Source of the DNA: Halobacteriales archaeon QS_3_64_16
Lineage (GTDB): Archaea; Halobacteriota; Halobacteria; Halobacteriales; Halococcaceae
Assembly: GCA_003021705.1 (NCBI GenBank)
Contig: PXRJ01000051.1
Location: 24,259-70,292, forward strand
Direction: 5' to 3'
Length of the DNA stretch: 46,034 nucleotides
The notes below the pieces were generated by a model. The model worked only from the letters and a program-made list of their open reading frames with translations. It was not told where the DNA came from and made no database searches. A program made the translations under genes and the position numbers. This document shows positions 7,724-14,998 of the stretch, one piece after another (the stretch's first letter is position 1; each line of letters opens with the position of its first letter).

Positions 7724-7758
7724 GCTGCACGTTGTTCGCCCCTTGCACACTGTGCAGC
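7724..7758. promoter_or_regulatory. Candidate operator upstream of DUF7344 copy B
   Basis: There is a perfect 13-base palindrome at 7744-7756 (TGCACA-C-TGTGCA). A wider pair of 7-base arms is also present: GCTGCAC at 7724-7730 and GTGCAGC at 7752-7758. The palindrome ends about 25 bases before ATG 7782, where the promoter should be. The related word TGCACACGTGTA occurs at 4199-4210 before copy A. Confidence 0.42.
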
Positions 7759-7781
7759 GGATACCCTAATGGCTCCCTCGA

Positions 7782-8459
7782 ATGTGGCGTTCTCACACTG
7801 AGGTGGATTCGACGGTGTCATCCGATACTCGACGGGCGGGGACCGCGGGGACGAATAGAGGGACGGAGGGGTCACTCGCCTCTACCGAACCGACCGCCGA
7901 GAAAACCAGCGACACCGATACCCCACCCTCGCGCGACGACGTCTTCGACGTCCTCGCCAACCGGCGGCGACGCTACGCGCTGCATTACCTCCGTCGGCAG
8001 GGAGCGGCGGTCGCGCTGAGCGATCTCGCCGAGGTAATCGCCGCCTGGGAGACCGGGAAGACGGCCGCCGATCTCTCCTCGAACGAGCGAAAGCGGATCT
8101 ACACCGCCCTCCAGCAGTTCCACCTGCCGAAGATGGATGAGAAAGGACTGCTTGTCTATGATCGCCATCGAGGTGTCGTCTCGTTGGCTGAGACGACAAC
8201 CGATCTGGACGTCTACCTCGATGTGGTCCCCGCGAACGAGATCCCCTGGAGTCTCTACTATCTCGGGCTCTCGGTGCTGAACGCCGCGCTTCTGGCCGCC
8301 CTCTGGCTCAATGCCTTCCCGCTCGGAGTACTTCCCGATCTGGCGTGGATCGCGTGTTTCGCCGCGGTGTTCGTCGGCTCGGCGGTGGCTCATACCTGTT
8401 ACAACCGACGGATGCGACTGGGTGCCGGCGACGCCCCGCCGGACCTTCCGTCCCGATGA
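7782..8459 (+). CDS. DUF7344-type winged-helix membrane regulator (copy B)
   Basis: A 225-residue paralogue of the gene at 4259. A Thr/Ser-rich N-terminus (about 50 residues, poorly conserved) precedes the winged helix: SRDDVFDVLANRRRRYALHY, ALSDLAEVIAAWETGKTAAD, ERKRIYTALQQFHLPKMDE, YDRHRGVVSL. Then come VYLDVVPANEIPWSLYYLGL, two membrane segments (about 150-170 and 178-198) and a basic tail ending in DAPPDLPSR. Copy A has an insertion after the first helix that is missing here. The start is taken as ATG 7782; in-frame GTG codons at 7803 and 7815 are alternatives because the N-terminus is not constrained. The next gene overlaps its stop. Confidence 0.78.
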   Translation: MWRSHTEVDSTVSSDTRRAGTAGTNRGTEGSLASTEPTAEKTSDTDTPPSRDDVFDVLANRRRRYALHYLRRQGAAVALSDLAEVIAAWETGKTAADLSSNERKRIYTALQQFHLPKMDEKGLLVYDRHRGVVSLAETTTDLDVYLDVVPANEIPWSLYYLGLSVLNAALLAALWLNAFPLGVLPDLAWIACFAAVFVGSAVAHTCYNRRMRLGAGDAPPDLPSR

Positions 8460-8701
8460 GAACCGTCGTCGGACGCCGACGGCGGCCATCGTTGCCTGTT
8501 CCCGGATCTCCTGTCGTCGGTCTCAATCGGGTGTGTTCTCCGGGATCGATCGTGGCGAGGCTGCTCCTTCTCGCCGACCGATGGCCCGGCCTCCACAGCA
8601 ACGCACCGCGTCGGAACACGCTCCTCGCGCTCGTTTACTTCACGCTGGTGCTGTTCTCGATGACGATTTTCGCTTTTCTATTCCGATTCGTGTTCGCCTG
8701 A
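8456..8701 (+). CDS. Small membrane protein coupled to DUF7344 copy B
   Basis: Its ATG at 8456 overlaps the upstream stop (ATGA). The product would be 81 residues: a basic, low-conservation N-terminal half (MRTVVGRRRRPSLPVPG) and a C-terminal hydrophobic segment (ALVYFTLVLFSMTIFAFLFR) ending at the stop. The overlap and the parallel with the coupled gene at 4909 support it. The first half is compositionally loose, so the gene is not certain. No family is recognised. Confidence 0.5.
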   Translation: MRTVVGRRRRPSLPVPGSPVVGLNRVCSPGSIVARLLLLADRWPGLHSNAPRRNTLLALVYFTLVLFSMTIFAFLFRFVFA

Positions 8702-8741
8702 GAAGGCGGTTCGGTGCGAACAGTTCGATACTCGCGGTCAC

Positions 8742-9071
8742 TCAGTCGTCCGCCGCCGCGGCGTCGCTCGCGCCCGTGTCCCCTTCGATGCTCGGGGGAT
8801 ACTTCCCGCGGTCGATCGTGCAATCGGTAAGCGGGCGGGCCATACAGGTCAGTGCGTACTCCTCTGCCTCGGCTTCGGTGAACCCGCGGGCAGCCGGCTG
8901 TGTCACCTCGCCCTCGATGATTTCGGCCGAACAGGCCAGACACATCCCGACTCGACAGGAGTACTCCTGGGCGATGCCTTCCTCCAAGCAGCGACTCAGT
9001 ATCGTCCGAGTCTCGGGCACCGTGATCTGCTCGCCGGTCCCCGCGAACGTGACGGTGTACTCCTCGGGCAT
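8742..9071 (-). CDS. [2Fe-2S] ferredoxin
   Basis: A 109-residue soluble electron carrier of the plant/halobacterial type. The cluster ligands are Cys39, Cys44 and Cys47 (SCRVGMCLAC, spacing C-x4-C-x2-C) and Cys76 (ALTCMARP). The first 25 residues (EEYTVTFAGTGEQITVPETR) match the beta-grasp fold start. The tail is short and acidic (GASDAAAADD). It starts at ATG 9071; the longer frame to 9173 adds a stretch without family resemblance. The partner reductase or oxidase is not visible nearby, and the gene stands alone, downstream of the Na+-transporter gene on the same strand with a gap of about 150 bases. Confidence 0.88.
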   Translation of the reverse strand: MPEEYTVTFAGTGEQITVPETRTILSRCLEEGIAQEYSCRVGMCLACSAEIIEGEVTQPAARGFTEAEAEEYALTCMARPLTDCTIDRGKYPPSIEGDTGASDAAAADD

Positions 9072-9225
9072 GACCACTCCTACACGGGAGTTCGAGTAAA
9101 CCCTTTGCTCTCCGTACTCGCTCTCGTGTTCCAGCCCGGCACCGATCGCTACGTTCCTCGCCCACTCACCCACTGCGATACTTCTTCGAAAGGGATAGGC
9201 CCCGAACGTCGGATCTGCCGTCTCC

Positions 9226-10572
9226 TCAACCGAGGAACACCGGGCTGGCGAGAACGCCGCCCTTGATCAGTAGCGACTGGATCCCGAGCAGGAAGGTAAG
9301 CACTACTGCGATCGGGACGACGAGGCGAACCCACCAGAGCCAGGCGCCCGTAAAGGCACTCCCGACCGTACTCCCTTGGCCAAGTTCGTCGGTCGAGATG
9401 TCGGCCGCAACCCAGCCGACGAAGATCACCAACAGCAGGACCACGAGAGGCAAAAGGAACTGGAAGACGATGTCGTTGTACCACCCGAGGATTCCCGTTC
9501 CCATTGCCGGCGGGATGCCGAGCAGGAAGATGACGACCCCCATCGCGACGGCGACCGTCGAGCGCTCGTAGTCGTAGTGCTGGACGACGTAGCTGACCGG
9601 TACCTCCAGTAGACTGATCGCACTTGAGAGTGCAGCGAACAACAGGACGACGAAGAACACGAACCCGATGATCGCCCCGGCGGGAAGCTGACCGAAGGCT
9701 CCGGCCAGAGCGGTAAAGGCAGTTCCCGAACCGCCTTCTTCGGGTATCTCACCGCCGATAGCGAAGAGTACGGGAAAGGCCACGAGACCCGCGAGAATAG
9801 CGACCAACGTGTTAATAATCACGATCGCGCCCCCGTCGGCGGGGAGGCTGTCGTCCTGACCGAGATACGAGGAGTAGATGATCATGACGCTGAAACCGAG
9901 CGAAAGGGTGAAGAACGCCTGCCCGACCGCCGCCGGAACGATCGTCGCGAAGTTCGTCGCGAGTTCGCCGAAATCGGGCGAGAGGTAGTAGCTATAGCCG
10001 GCTCCGGCACCCGGGAGCGTCGCCACCCAGATAGCGAGGCCGATGAGCAACAGAAAGATCGAGGGTACCATCACCTTCGTCGTCCGCTCGATACCGCCCG
10101 TAACGCCGAGGGCGACGATGCCGATGGTTATCGCCATGAAGACGGCGTGGGCCGCGATAGCAGTCGGACCCGACGCCACCGACCCGAAGTACGCCGCGGC
10201 GTCGCCGAAGTACGCGCCGGTGGCGCTCCCGACGATGTAACTCAGCACCCACCCGCCGACGACGCTATAGAAGGCAAGCGTCGCAAAGGAGGTAAACGCG
10301 CCGAGCGCACCGGCGATCGTCCACCCCCCATATCCGAGATCACTAAAGGCGTCGACGGGGTTTCGGTTCGCTCGTCGGCCGATGACGAACTCGATGAGCA
10401 TCGCTGGGAACCCGATGAGAAACACTGCCACCAAATAGACGACGATGAAGGCCGCCCCGCCGTTCGAGGCGGTTTGAAAAGGGAACGACCAGATGTTTCC
10501 CAGCCCGACGGCGCTCCCGACGGCCGCAAAGATAAAGCCTATCCTGCTCGTCCAGGACTCTTGTTCTGCCAT
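9226..10572 (-). CDS. Sodium-dependent transporter, NSS (SNF) family
   Basis: A 448-residue membrane protein, the usual length for prokaryotic members, with about 11-12 membrane segments. It opens with the family signature around the Na+ site (residues 8-32: SRIGFIFAAVGSAVGLGNIW, then SFPFQTASNGGAAF). These carriers import amino acids or related small molecules with Na+; the substrate cannot be read here. The start is ATG 10572 with a TATA element (ATTATAAATA, 10601-10610) about 30 bases upstream, so it is near-leaderless. It is divergent from the lipid reductase gene. Confidence 0.9.
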   Translation of the reverse strand: MAEQESWTSRIGFIFAAVGSAVGLGNIWSFPFQTASNGGAAFIVVYLVAVFLIGFPAMLIEFVIGRRANRNPVDAFSDLGYGGWTIAGALGAFTSFATLAFYSVVGGWVLSYIVGSATGAYFGDAAAYFGSVASGPTAIAAHAVFMAITIGIVALGVTGGIERTTKVMVPSIFLLLIGLAIWVATLPGAGAGYSYYLSPDFGELATNFATIVPAAVGQAFFTLSLGFSVMIIYSSYLGQDDSLPADGGAIVIINTLVAILAGLVAFPVLFAIGGEIPEEGGSGTAFTALAGAFGQLPAGAIIGFVFFVVLLFAALSSAISLLEVPVSYVVQHYDYERSTVAVAMGVVIFLLGIPPAMGTGILGWYNDIVFQFLLPLVVLLLVIFVGWVAADISTDELGQGSTVGSAFTGAWLWWVRLVVPIAVVLTFLLGIQSLLIKGGVLASPVFLG

Positions 10573-10600
10573 AGCGTATCGCCCACGTACAGGGAGCGGG

Positions 10601-10610
10601 ATTATAAATA
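10601..10610 (-). promoter_or_regulatory. TATA box of the NSS transporter gene
   Basis: TATTTATAAT on the minus strand, 29-38 bases upstream of ATG 10572. Its position and composition fit a haloarchaeal promoter. Confidence 0.6.
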
Positions 10611-10799
10611 GCAGGAAGAGTCCGATACTGCCGACTCCTTCGGTGACGATCGTTGCCCCCGCTGCACTGCGCGCACGATTCGAGGAGCGAGTCGAACACC
10701 GAGTACGCCCTCGATCGCCGAGACAGGCGTCGGTAGCCGGCGATCGGGCGGTACGGTACCGAACGAAACGCTTTCTCCCCCGGGCGGAGTGGGGTCTGT

Positions 10800-12164
10800 A
10801 TGAGTACCCAGGAGTATGACCTCGTCGTCGTCGGCGCGGGCACGTCGGGCTGTTATGCCGCGGCGACGGCCTCGAACGAAGGGCTCGACGTCGCCATCGT
10901 CGAGCGCAAATCCGAGGAAGAGGCGGGTCACATCGCTTGTGGCGACGCGCTCAAAGGAGCGGATACCTTCCCCGACGCGATTTCCCGCTCCCGGATCGAG
11001 CCCTCGATGACGAATACCGGCGTCGATCACGGCCGCTTCGAGATCCCACAGACCGACACGGTACTCGACATCCCTGTCCCCGGCGAGCTCGCGGTGATCG
11101 ATCGCCTCGAGTACGGCCGCCAACTCATCGCCGGCGCGGAGGCTGCTGGCGCGGAGATCCACTACGACACCGTCGTCGCCGACGTGCGCCAGAACGGGAA
11201 AATCCAGGGCGTACGCGGGAAGTGCCGCGGCGAGGTAGTGAACTACAACGCGGAGGTCGTCCTCGATGGGGCCGGTGCGCTCTCGATTCTCCAGGACAAA
11301 GCCGACTTCGGGAGTGCTACGTTCGATACGAACGTCAGTTACTCGCAGTTCTGCTCGGCGTATCGGGAGGTCCTCGAGGTGCCCGAACCCGTCCCCTGGG
11401 ACGACGCGTTGGTGTTCAAACCGACTGACCGCTCGGCGGGCTATCTCTGGTATTTCCCGCGGACCGAGACCGAGATCAACGCCGGGCTCGGCTTCCAGAT
11501 GATGGACGAACCGATGCAACTGGTCGCGGCGCTACGTCGCGATCTCCGGAGCCGCCCGGAGTTCGATGGCGCACGCGTCATGGACAAGCTCGGCGCGGCC
11601 CTGCCGACCCGTCGACCCTACGATTCGGCGGTCGCACCCGGATTCCTCGCCGCGGGCGATGCGGCCGGCCACGTCAACCCTACGACCGGCGGCGGGATCG
11701 CCGGGGCGGCCTACGCCGGGAAATACGCCGCCGAACAGGCGATCGCCGCGATCTCCGATGGAAGTGTTAGCGAGGACGCCCTCTGGGAGTACAATCGTAA
11801 TGTGATGGAGCACTTCGGCGCGCGGTACGCCACCCTCGATGTCTACAATATCTTCGTGAGCGCGACCGAGATCGACGATCTCACCGGGCTGTTGAGCGTG
11901 CTTCCGGGCGAGAAGCTCTCCGAAGCGCTCTATTCGGGCAGTGCTTCGATCGGGCTCGGATTGAAGCTCCGCATGGCAATGGAAAGCGTCGGCCACTGGC
12001 AGCTGATCTACGATCTCTACCGGACCAAGGACCTTGCCGACGACCTCTTCGAAATCTACGAGAACTATCCCGATAGTCCCGACGGGCTCGACGCCTGGCA
12101 GCGCGAGCGCGACCGAAAGTTAGAGGAAATCTACGAAGTAGCCAGCGCCGACGCGAAATACTAA
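10800..12164 (+). CDS. Geranylgeranyl reductase family (digeranylgeranylglycerophospholipid reductase-like)
   Basis: A 454-residue flavoprotein that saturates the isoprenoid chains of archaeal membrane lipids. The N-terminal FAD-binding Rossmann fold shows VVVGAGTSGCYAA (Gly12, Gly14, Gly17) and ends the first strand pair at IVERK. Family landmarks are CGDALKG near residue 48, DGAGALS near 158, and the second FAD motif FLAAGDAAGHVNPTTGGGIA (about 281-300). The helical C-terminus (about 330-450) is the usual lipid-binding part. The start is ATG 10800, almost leaderless, with a CGAAACGCTTT-type promoter about 30 bases upstream. The 3' side holds a repeat directly after the stop codon. Haloarchaea have several paralogues; which lipid step this one serves is not certain. 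Confidence 0.86.
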   Translation: MSTQEYDLVVVGAGTSGCYAAATASNEGLDVAIVERKSEEEAGHIACGDALKGADTFPDAISRSRIEPSMTNTGVDHGRFEIPQTDTVLDIPVPGELAVIDRLEYGRQLIAGAEAAGAEIHYDTVVADVRQNGKIQGVRGKCRGEVVNYNAEVVLDGAGALSILQDKADFGSATFDTNVSYSQFCSAYREVLEVPEPVPWDDALVFKPTDRSAGYLWYFPRTETEINAGLGFQMMDEPMQLVAALRRDLRSRPEFDGARVMDKLGAALPTRRPYDSAVAPGFLAAGDAAGHVNPTTGGGIAGAAYAGKYAAEQAIAAISDGSVSEDALWEYNRNVMEHFGARYATLDVYNIFVSATEIDDLTGLLSVLPGEKLSEALYSGSASIGLGLKLRMAMESVGHWQLIYDLYRTKDLADDLFEIYENYPDSPDGLDAWQRERDRKLEEIYEVASADAKY

Positions 12165-12260
12165 ACACGCACTTTTTTACGGCTCGGGTTATGCTCGCTC
12201 ACGCTGTTCGCTCGCCCACCACTCACCGCAAAAACCTGCGCTAAAAAGACCGCTCCCTCC
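12163..12260 (-). repeat. Intergenic repeat element, copy 1 (after the lipid reductase stop codon)
   Basis: Read on the minus strand, this copy matches copy 2 (44557-44652) across about 95 bases. Shared blocks are GAGCGG with a T-run, then TTTTTGCGGTGAGTGGTG, a variable core of about 25 bases, and CCCGAGCCG with AAGTGCGT. It begins at the last base of the TAA stop of the gene ending at 12164 and lies between convergent genes. An 8-base perfect hairpin (12282-12304) lies just beyond. Confidence 0.6.
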
Positions 12261-12281
12261 TTACAGTCGGTCGCGGGTGCA

Positions 12282-12304
12282 GCGGTGGCACTCTCCGCCA
12301 CCGC
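12282..12304. other. Perfect 8-bp hairpin in the convergent intergenic region
   Basis: Arms GCGGTGGC and GCCACCGC are separated by 7 bases. It lies between two convergent genes and beside repeat copy 1, so it may act in transcript 3' ends. A smaller hairpin sits in the equivalent place beside copy 2 (44544-44556). Confidence 0.4.
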
Positions 12305-12359
12305 ACCAGCCAGCCGGACGGCTGCTCCTTTAGGCCGGATTCCGGATGTCCCTAGTGAT

Positions 12360-13391
12360 TCACGCCTGTTCAGCCTCGGTATCCGCGGTCGGTTGTCCAT
12401 CGGAGTGGGCTTGTCTGTCGGACGACCGGCCGCTCGTCGTCACGTAGATCCCGCCGAGGACGATCGCGCCGCCGACGATCGTCACCGGTGTCGGCACCTC
12501 GCTCAGCAATAAGAGAGCGAGGACGGTGCTGCCGATGGGCTCGCCGAGTAGAGAAACGCTGACGACGCTCGATTCGACGTGGGCGAGCGCCCAGTTGATC
12601 ACGGTATGGCCGAACAGGCCCGGCCCGATCGCCATCCCTACGAATAGCAGCCACTCCTCGGCTGAATACCCCACGACCGGGACGCCCTCGAGGAACACGA
12701 GTGCGAGCAGTGTCAGTGCACACGCCGAATAGACCACGAGTACGTAGGGTATCAGTGGGACGTGCTGGCGCAGCGACCGACCGGCGAGGACGTAGGCTGC
12801 GGCCATCACCGCGCCGACGAGCGCGAGCGCGTTGCCGTACAGCGGGCGCGTGCCCGAAAGCGCTCCACTGGTGAGTAGCTCCCCGAGGGACATGACCGCC
12901 ATGCCACCGATTGCGACGACGATCCCGATCCTCATCCGTCGGGTGACCCGCTCGTCAAGCAGCAACGCGGCTCCCCCAGCGACGAACAGCGGCTGGGCCT
13001 GGACTATGGTAACCGAAGCGGCGACGCTCGTCCACTCCAAACTCTCGAACCAGCTCGCGAAATGGGCCGCGAGGGCCATCCCTGCTAAGCTCGCGACGAG
13101 GAGATCCCGGGCAGAGAGCGATCGTATTCGCTCTCCATAGCGACCGAAGGCAAACGGGCCCAGTAAGGCAATCGTGAATAGCACGCGATAGAAGGCCTTG
13201 ATCAGGCTCGGCGCGTCGCTGAAGCGTACGAGGATCGCGCTCGTACTCACCGCGATCACGGCGACGACGAGCGCGACCAGTGGCGGGGTCGCTCCTTCGA
13301 GCCATGCGGTGAGCCTATCGAGTCGGCTCCCAGCGCGGTCGCTTCTCGCCCCCGACTCGGGTTCTCGCTCCGACCCATCGTCGCTTCCCAT
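12360..13391 (-). CDS. EamA-family (DMT) transporter
   Basis: A 343-residue protein with ten predicted membrane segments arranged as two five-helix EamA repeats (about residues 38-170 and 185-320). Landmarks are STSAILVRFSDAPSLIKAFY in the first repeat, and WALAHVESSVVSVSLLGEPI then GSTVLALLLLSE in the second, the typical place of the family's glycine and proline-rich helix. The first 35 residues and the last 25 are hydrophilic and acidic. Substrates of this drug/metabolite family vary and cannot be read here. It starts at ATG 13391 and is convergent with the lipid reductase gene. Confidence 0.85.
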   Translation of the reverse strand: MGSDDGSEREPESGARSDRAGSRLDRLTAWLEGATPPLVALVVAVIAVSTSAILVRFSDAPSLIKAFYRVLFTIALLGPFAFGRYGERIRSLSARDLLVASLAGMALAAHFASWFESLEWTSVAASVTIVQAQPLFVAGGAALLLDERVTRRMRIGIVVAIGGMAVMSLGELLTSGALSGTRPLYGNALALVGAVMAAAYVLAGRSLRQHVPLIPYVLVVYSACALTLLALVFLEGVPVVGYSAEEWLLFVGMAIGPGLFGHTVINWALAHVESSVVSVSLLGEPIGSTVLALLLLSEVPTPVTIVGGAIVLGGIYVTTSGRSSDRQAHSDGQPTADTEAEQA

Positions 13392-13577
13392 CCGTTCGAG
13401 GACTCACTCGCGCGGGCGATTTACCGATTGTGATAACTGCGGTCATGAGGGATCGGACACGGTCGCCGAATATGACGCGACGTGTAGTCGTGCGTACCCG
13501 ACACCACCGGCCTGTCCGACGATCACGGTCGTTTCTCGACTCGGTGACTCGGCGGTCTTCGGTCACTCGAGTCGTCG

Positions 13578-14134
13578 TTACTGGGCGTCATCGGGAACGT
13601 CGAAGTCGTGGAAGTGCTCGCCTTTCTCCTTCGTCAGGATGTTGAGTGCCGCGGCCGCGCCATCGTCCGTCGCGATCACCGCCTGCCACTCCTCCGCGCG
13701 AACCATCGCGCCGGTGGCATAGGCGTTCTCGATCGAGGTCTCCATCTCCACGTCGACATTCACGACGCCCTCCTCGGTCGACTCACAGCCCAGATCCTCG
13801 GCGAGGTCGCGTTTCGCCCCGGTCGCGAGCACCACGTAGGGCGCTTCGTACTCGCTCTCCTCGGTGCTCACGACGAACCCCTCGCCGTTCGCCGATACCT
13901 CCTCTACCCCCTCGCCCTGGTGGCGATCCGCGCCGAAGCTATCGACCTGCTCGCGCGATTGCTCGGTGAAGGCGGTGCCGTCCTCGCTCTCGATGCCGAG
14001 GTAGTTGAACAGGTGAGCCTTGTGCATCCAGGTCTCGTCGGTGTCGAATACCGTTGTACTAAGCCCTTTTTCGCAGTGAACAGTGCCGCGCTGAGGCCGG
14101 CGGGACCGCCGCCGACGACGATGACGTCAGTCAT
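13578..14134 (-). pseudogene. NAD(P)/FAD-dependent oxidoreductase (thioredoxin-reductase-like), one-base frameshift
   Basis: The gene begins MTDVIVVGGGPAGLSAALFT (dinucleotide-binding GxGxxG). After AKKG the frame is lost: one base is missing in a C/T run (rc of about 14064-14071). If one G is restored the sequence continues LSTTVFDTDETWMHKAHLFN and runs without fault to the end: YVVLATGAKRDLAEDLG, NAYATGAMVRAEEWQAVIAT, and GAAAALNILTKEKGEHFHDF. The repaired protein would be about 185 residues, the usual size of this short haloarchaeal family, which lacks the redox CxxC. The rest of the gene shows no decay, so a sequencing error or a very recent mutation is likely. The next gene on the strand is the SRPBCC gene upstream. 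Confidence 0.75.
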
Positions 14135-14289
14135 GCGCTACTTCATACCACGCCGAGTCTCATAACTGTGGCACCTACCTTGACGTCACCACGTCGGCCG
14201 CTTCCCGATCGCCGGAACCGCTATCCGTTCTCCGCGGTCGATCGAGCGGATCGACCGGTATCAACTGGGATCGACCCCGGCCGATGCGC

Positions 14290-14796
14290 TCAGCGGCGGC
14301 CGAACAGCCGCTTCGTCTCGCGGTGGCGATACCGGAACATCGGCTCGAACCCGATAACGGCAAAGGGTCCCGCAAGCCGGCCAACCTCGCTGCCCGGCAG
14401 CCGGTATTCGACGTGATCGCGGACCTTCGTCCCGCCGTCCTCCGCGTAGAAGTAGTGGGAATGAACCCAGTGATCGAAGGGCCCCGCGACCATCGTATCG
14501 CGGAAGAAGGCCGCTCCCTCGCCTTCCTCGCGTGCTACGATCCGGCTCGTCCAGTGCTGTGCCGGGCCAACGCCGAGGGGCCGGACGGTGACGTCGATCT
14601 CACAGCCGCTGGTCAGAACCCCTGGATCGGGTTCTTCGAGGTCGGGGGCGGGTTCGCCTTCGGGGCCCCTGATCGATTCTACACTCATGTTCATCCAGTC
14701 GGGTGTGAGTCCCGTGAGCCCGGAGATACGTGAGTGAAAGTCCCATACCCCCGCGAAAGAGCCATCGACGTGTGTCTCGCGCCCGAACGTTTCCAT
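14290..14796 (-). CDS. SRPBCC-family (polyketide cyclase/START-like) protein
   Basis: A 168-residue cytosolic protein. It opens METFGRETHVDGSFAGVWDF, the usual start of this helix-grip fold, and keeps the later strands PAQHWTSRIVAREEGEGAAF, FRDTMVAGPFDHWVHSHYF and GGTKVRDHVEYRLPG. It ends with a long amphipathic helix (FEPMFRYRHRETKRLFG). The fold binds hydrophobic ligands; no enzyme activity can be read from the sequence. It starts at ATG 14796. It is on the same strand as the frameshifted oxidoreductase, with about 155 bases between, and is divergent from the DHH gene. Confidence 0.78.
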   Translation of the reverse strand: METFGRETHVDGSFAGVWDFHSRISGLTGLTPDWMNMSVESIRGPEGEPAPDLEEPDPGVLTSGCEIDVTVRPLGVGPAQHWTSRIVAREEGEGAAFFRDTMVAGPFDHWVHSHYFYAEDGGTKVRDHVEYRLPGSEVGRLAGPFAVIGFEPMFRYRHRETKRLFGRR

Positions 14797-14998
14797 ACCC
14801 TGCCTACTGGCGACGGGGGCAAAACCTTCGCGTTCTCCGGGCTCGCCCCGTTCGTCGGTCGCTCGATTCCGACCCCTCGGGGGCCGGGACGGTCACGGTT
14901 GATAGAGCCTCTCCCCGCTCAGGAGGCCAGTCACCGCATCGATAGCTCCGTATATAGAGGACGGGAAGGCTTTAGCCGTTGTGGCCGATACCCTGGCT

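Noticed and set aside
13198-13722. Plus-strand frame of 174 codons with a CDNCGH stretch that resembles a zinc knuckle
   Set aside because: It runs antisense through two real genes, and the Cys pattern stands alone without a fold around it.
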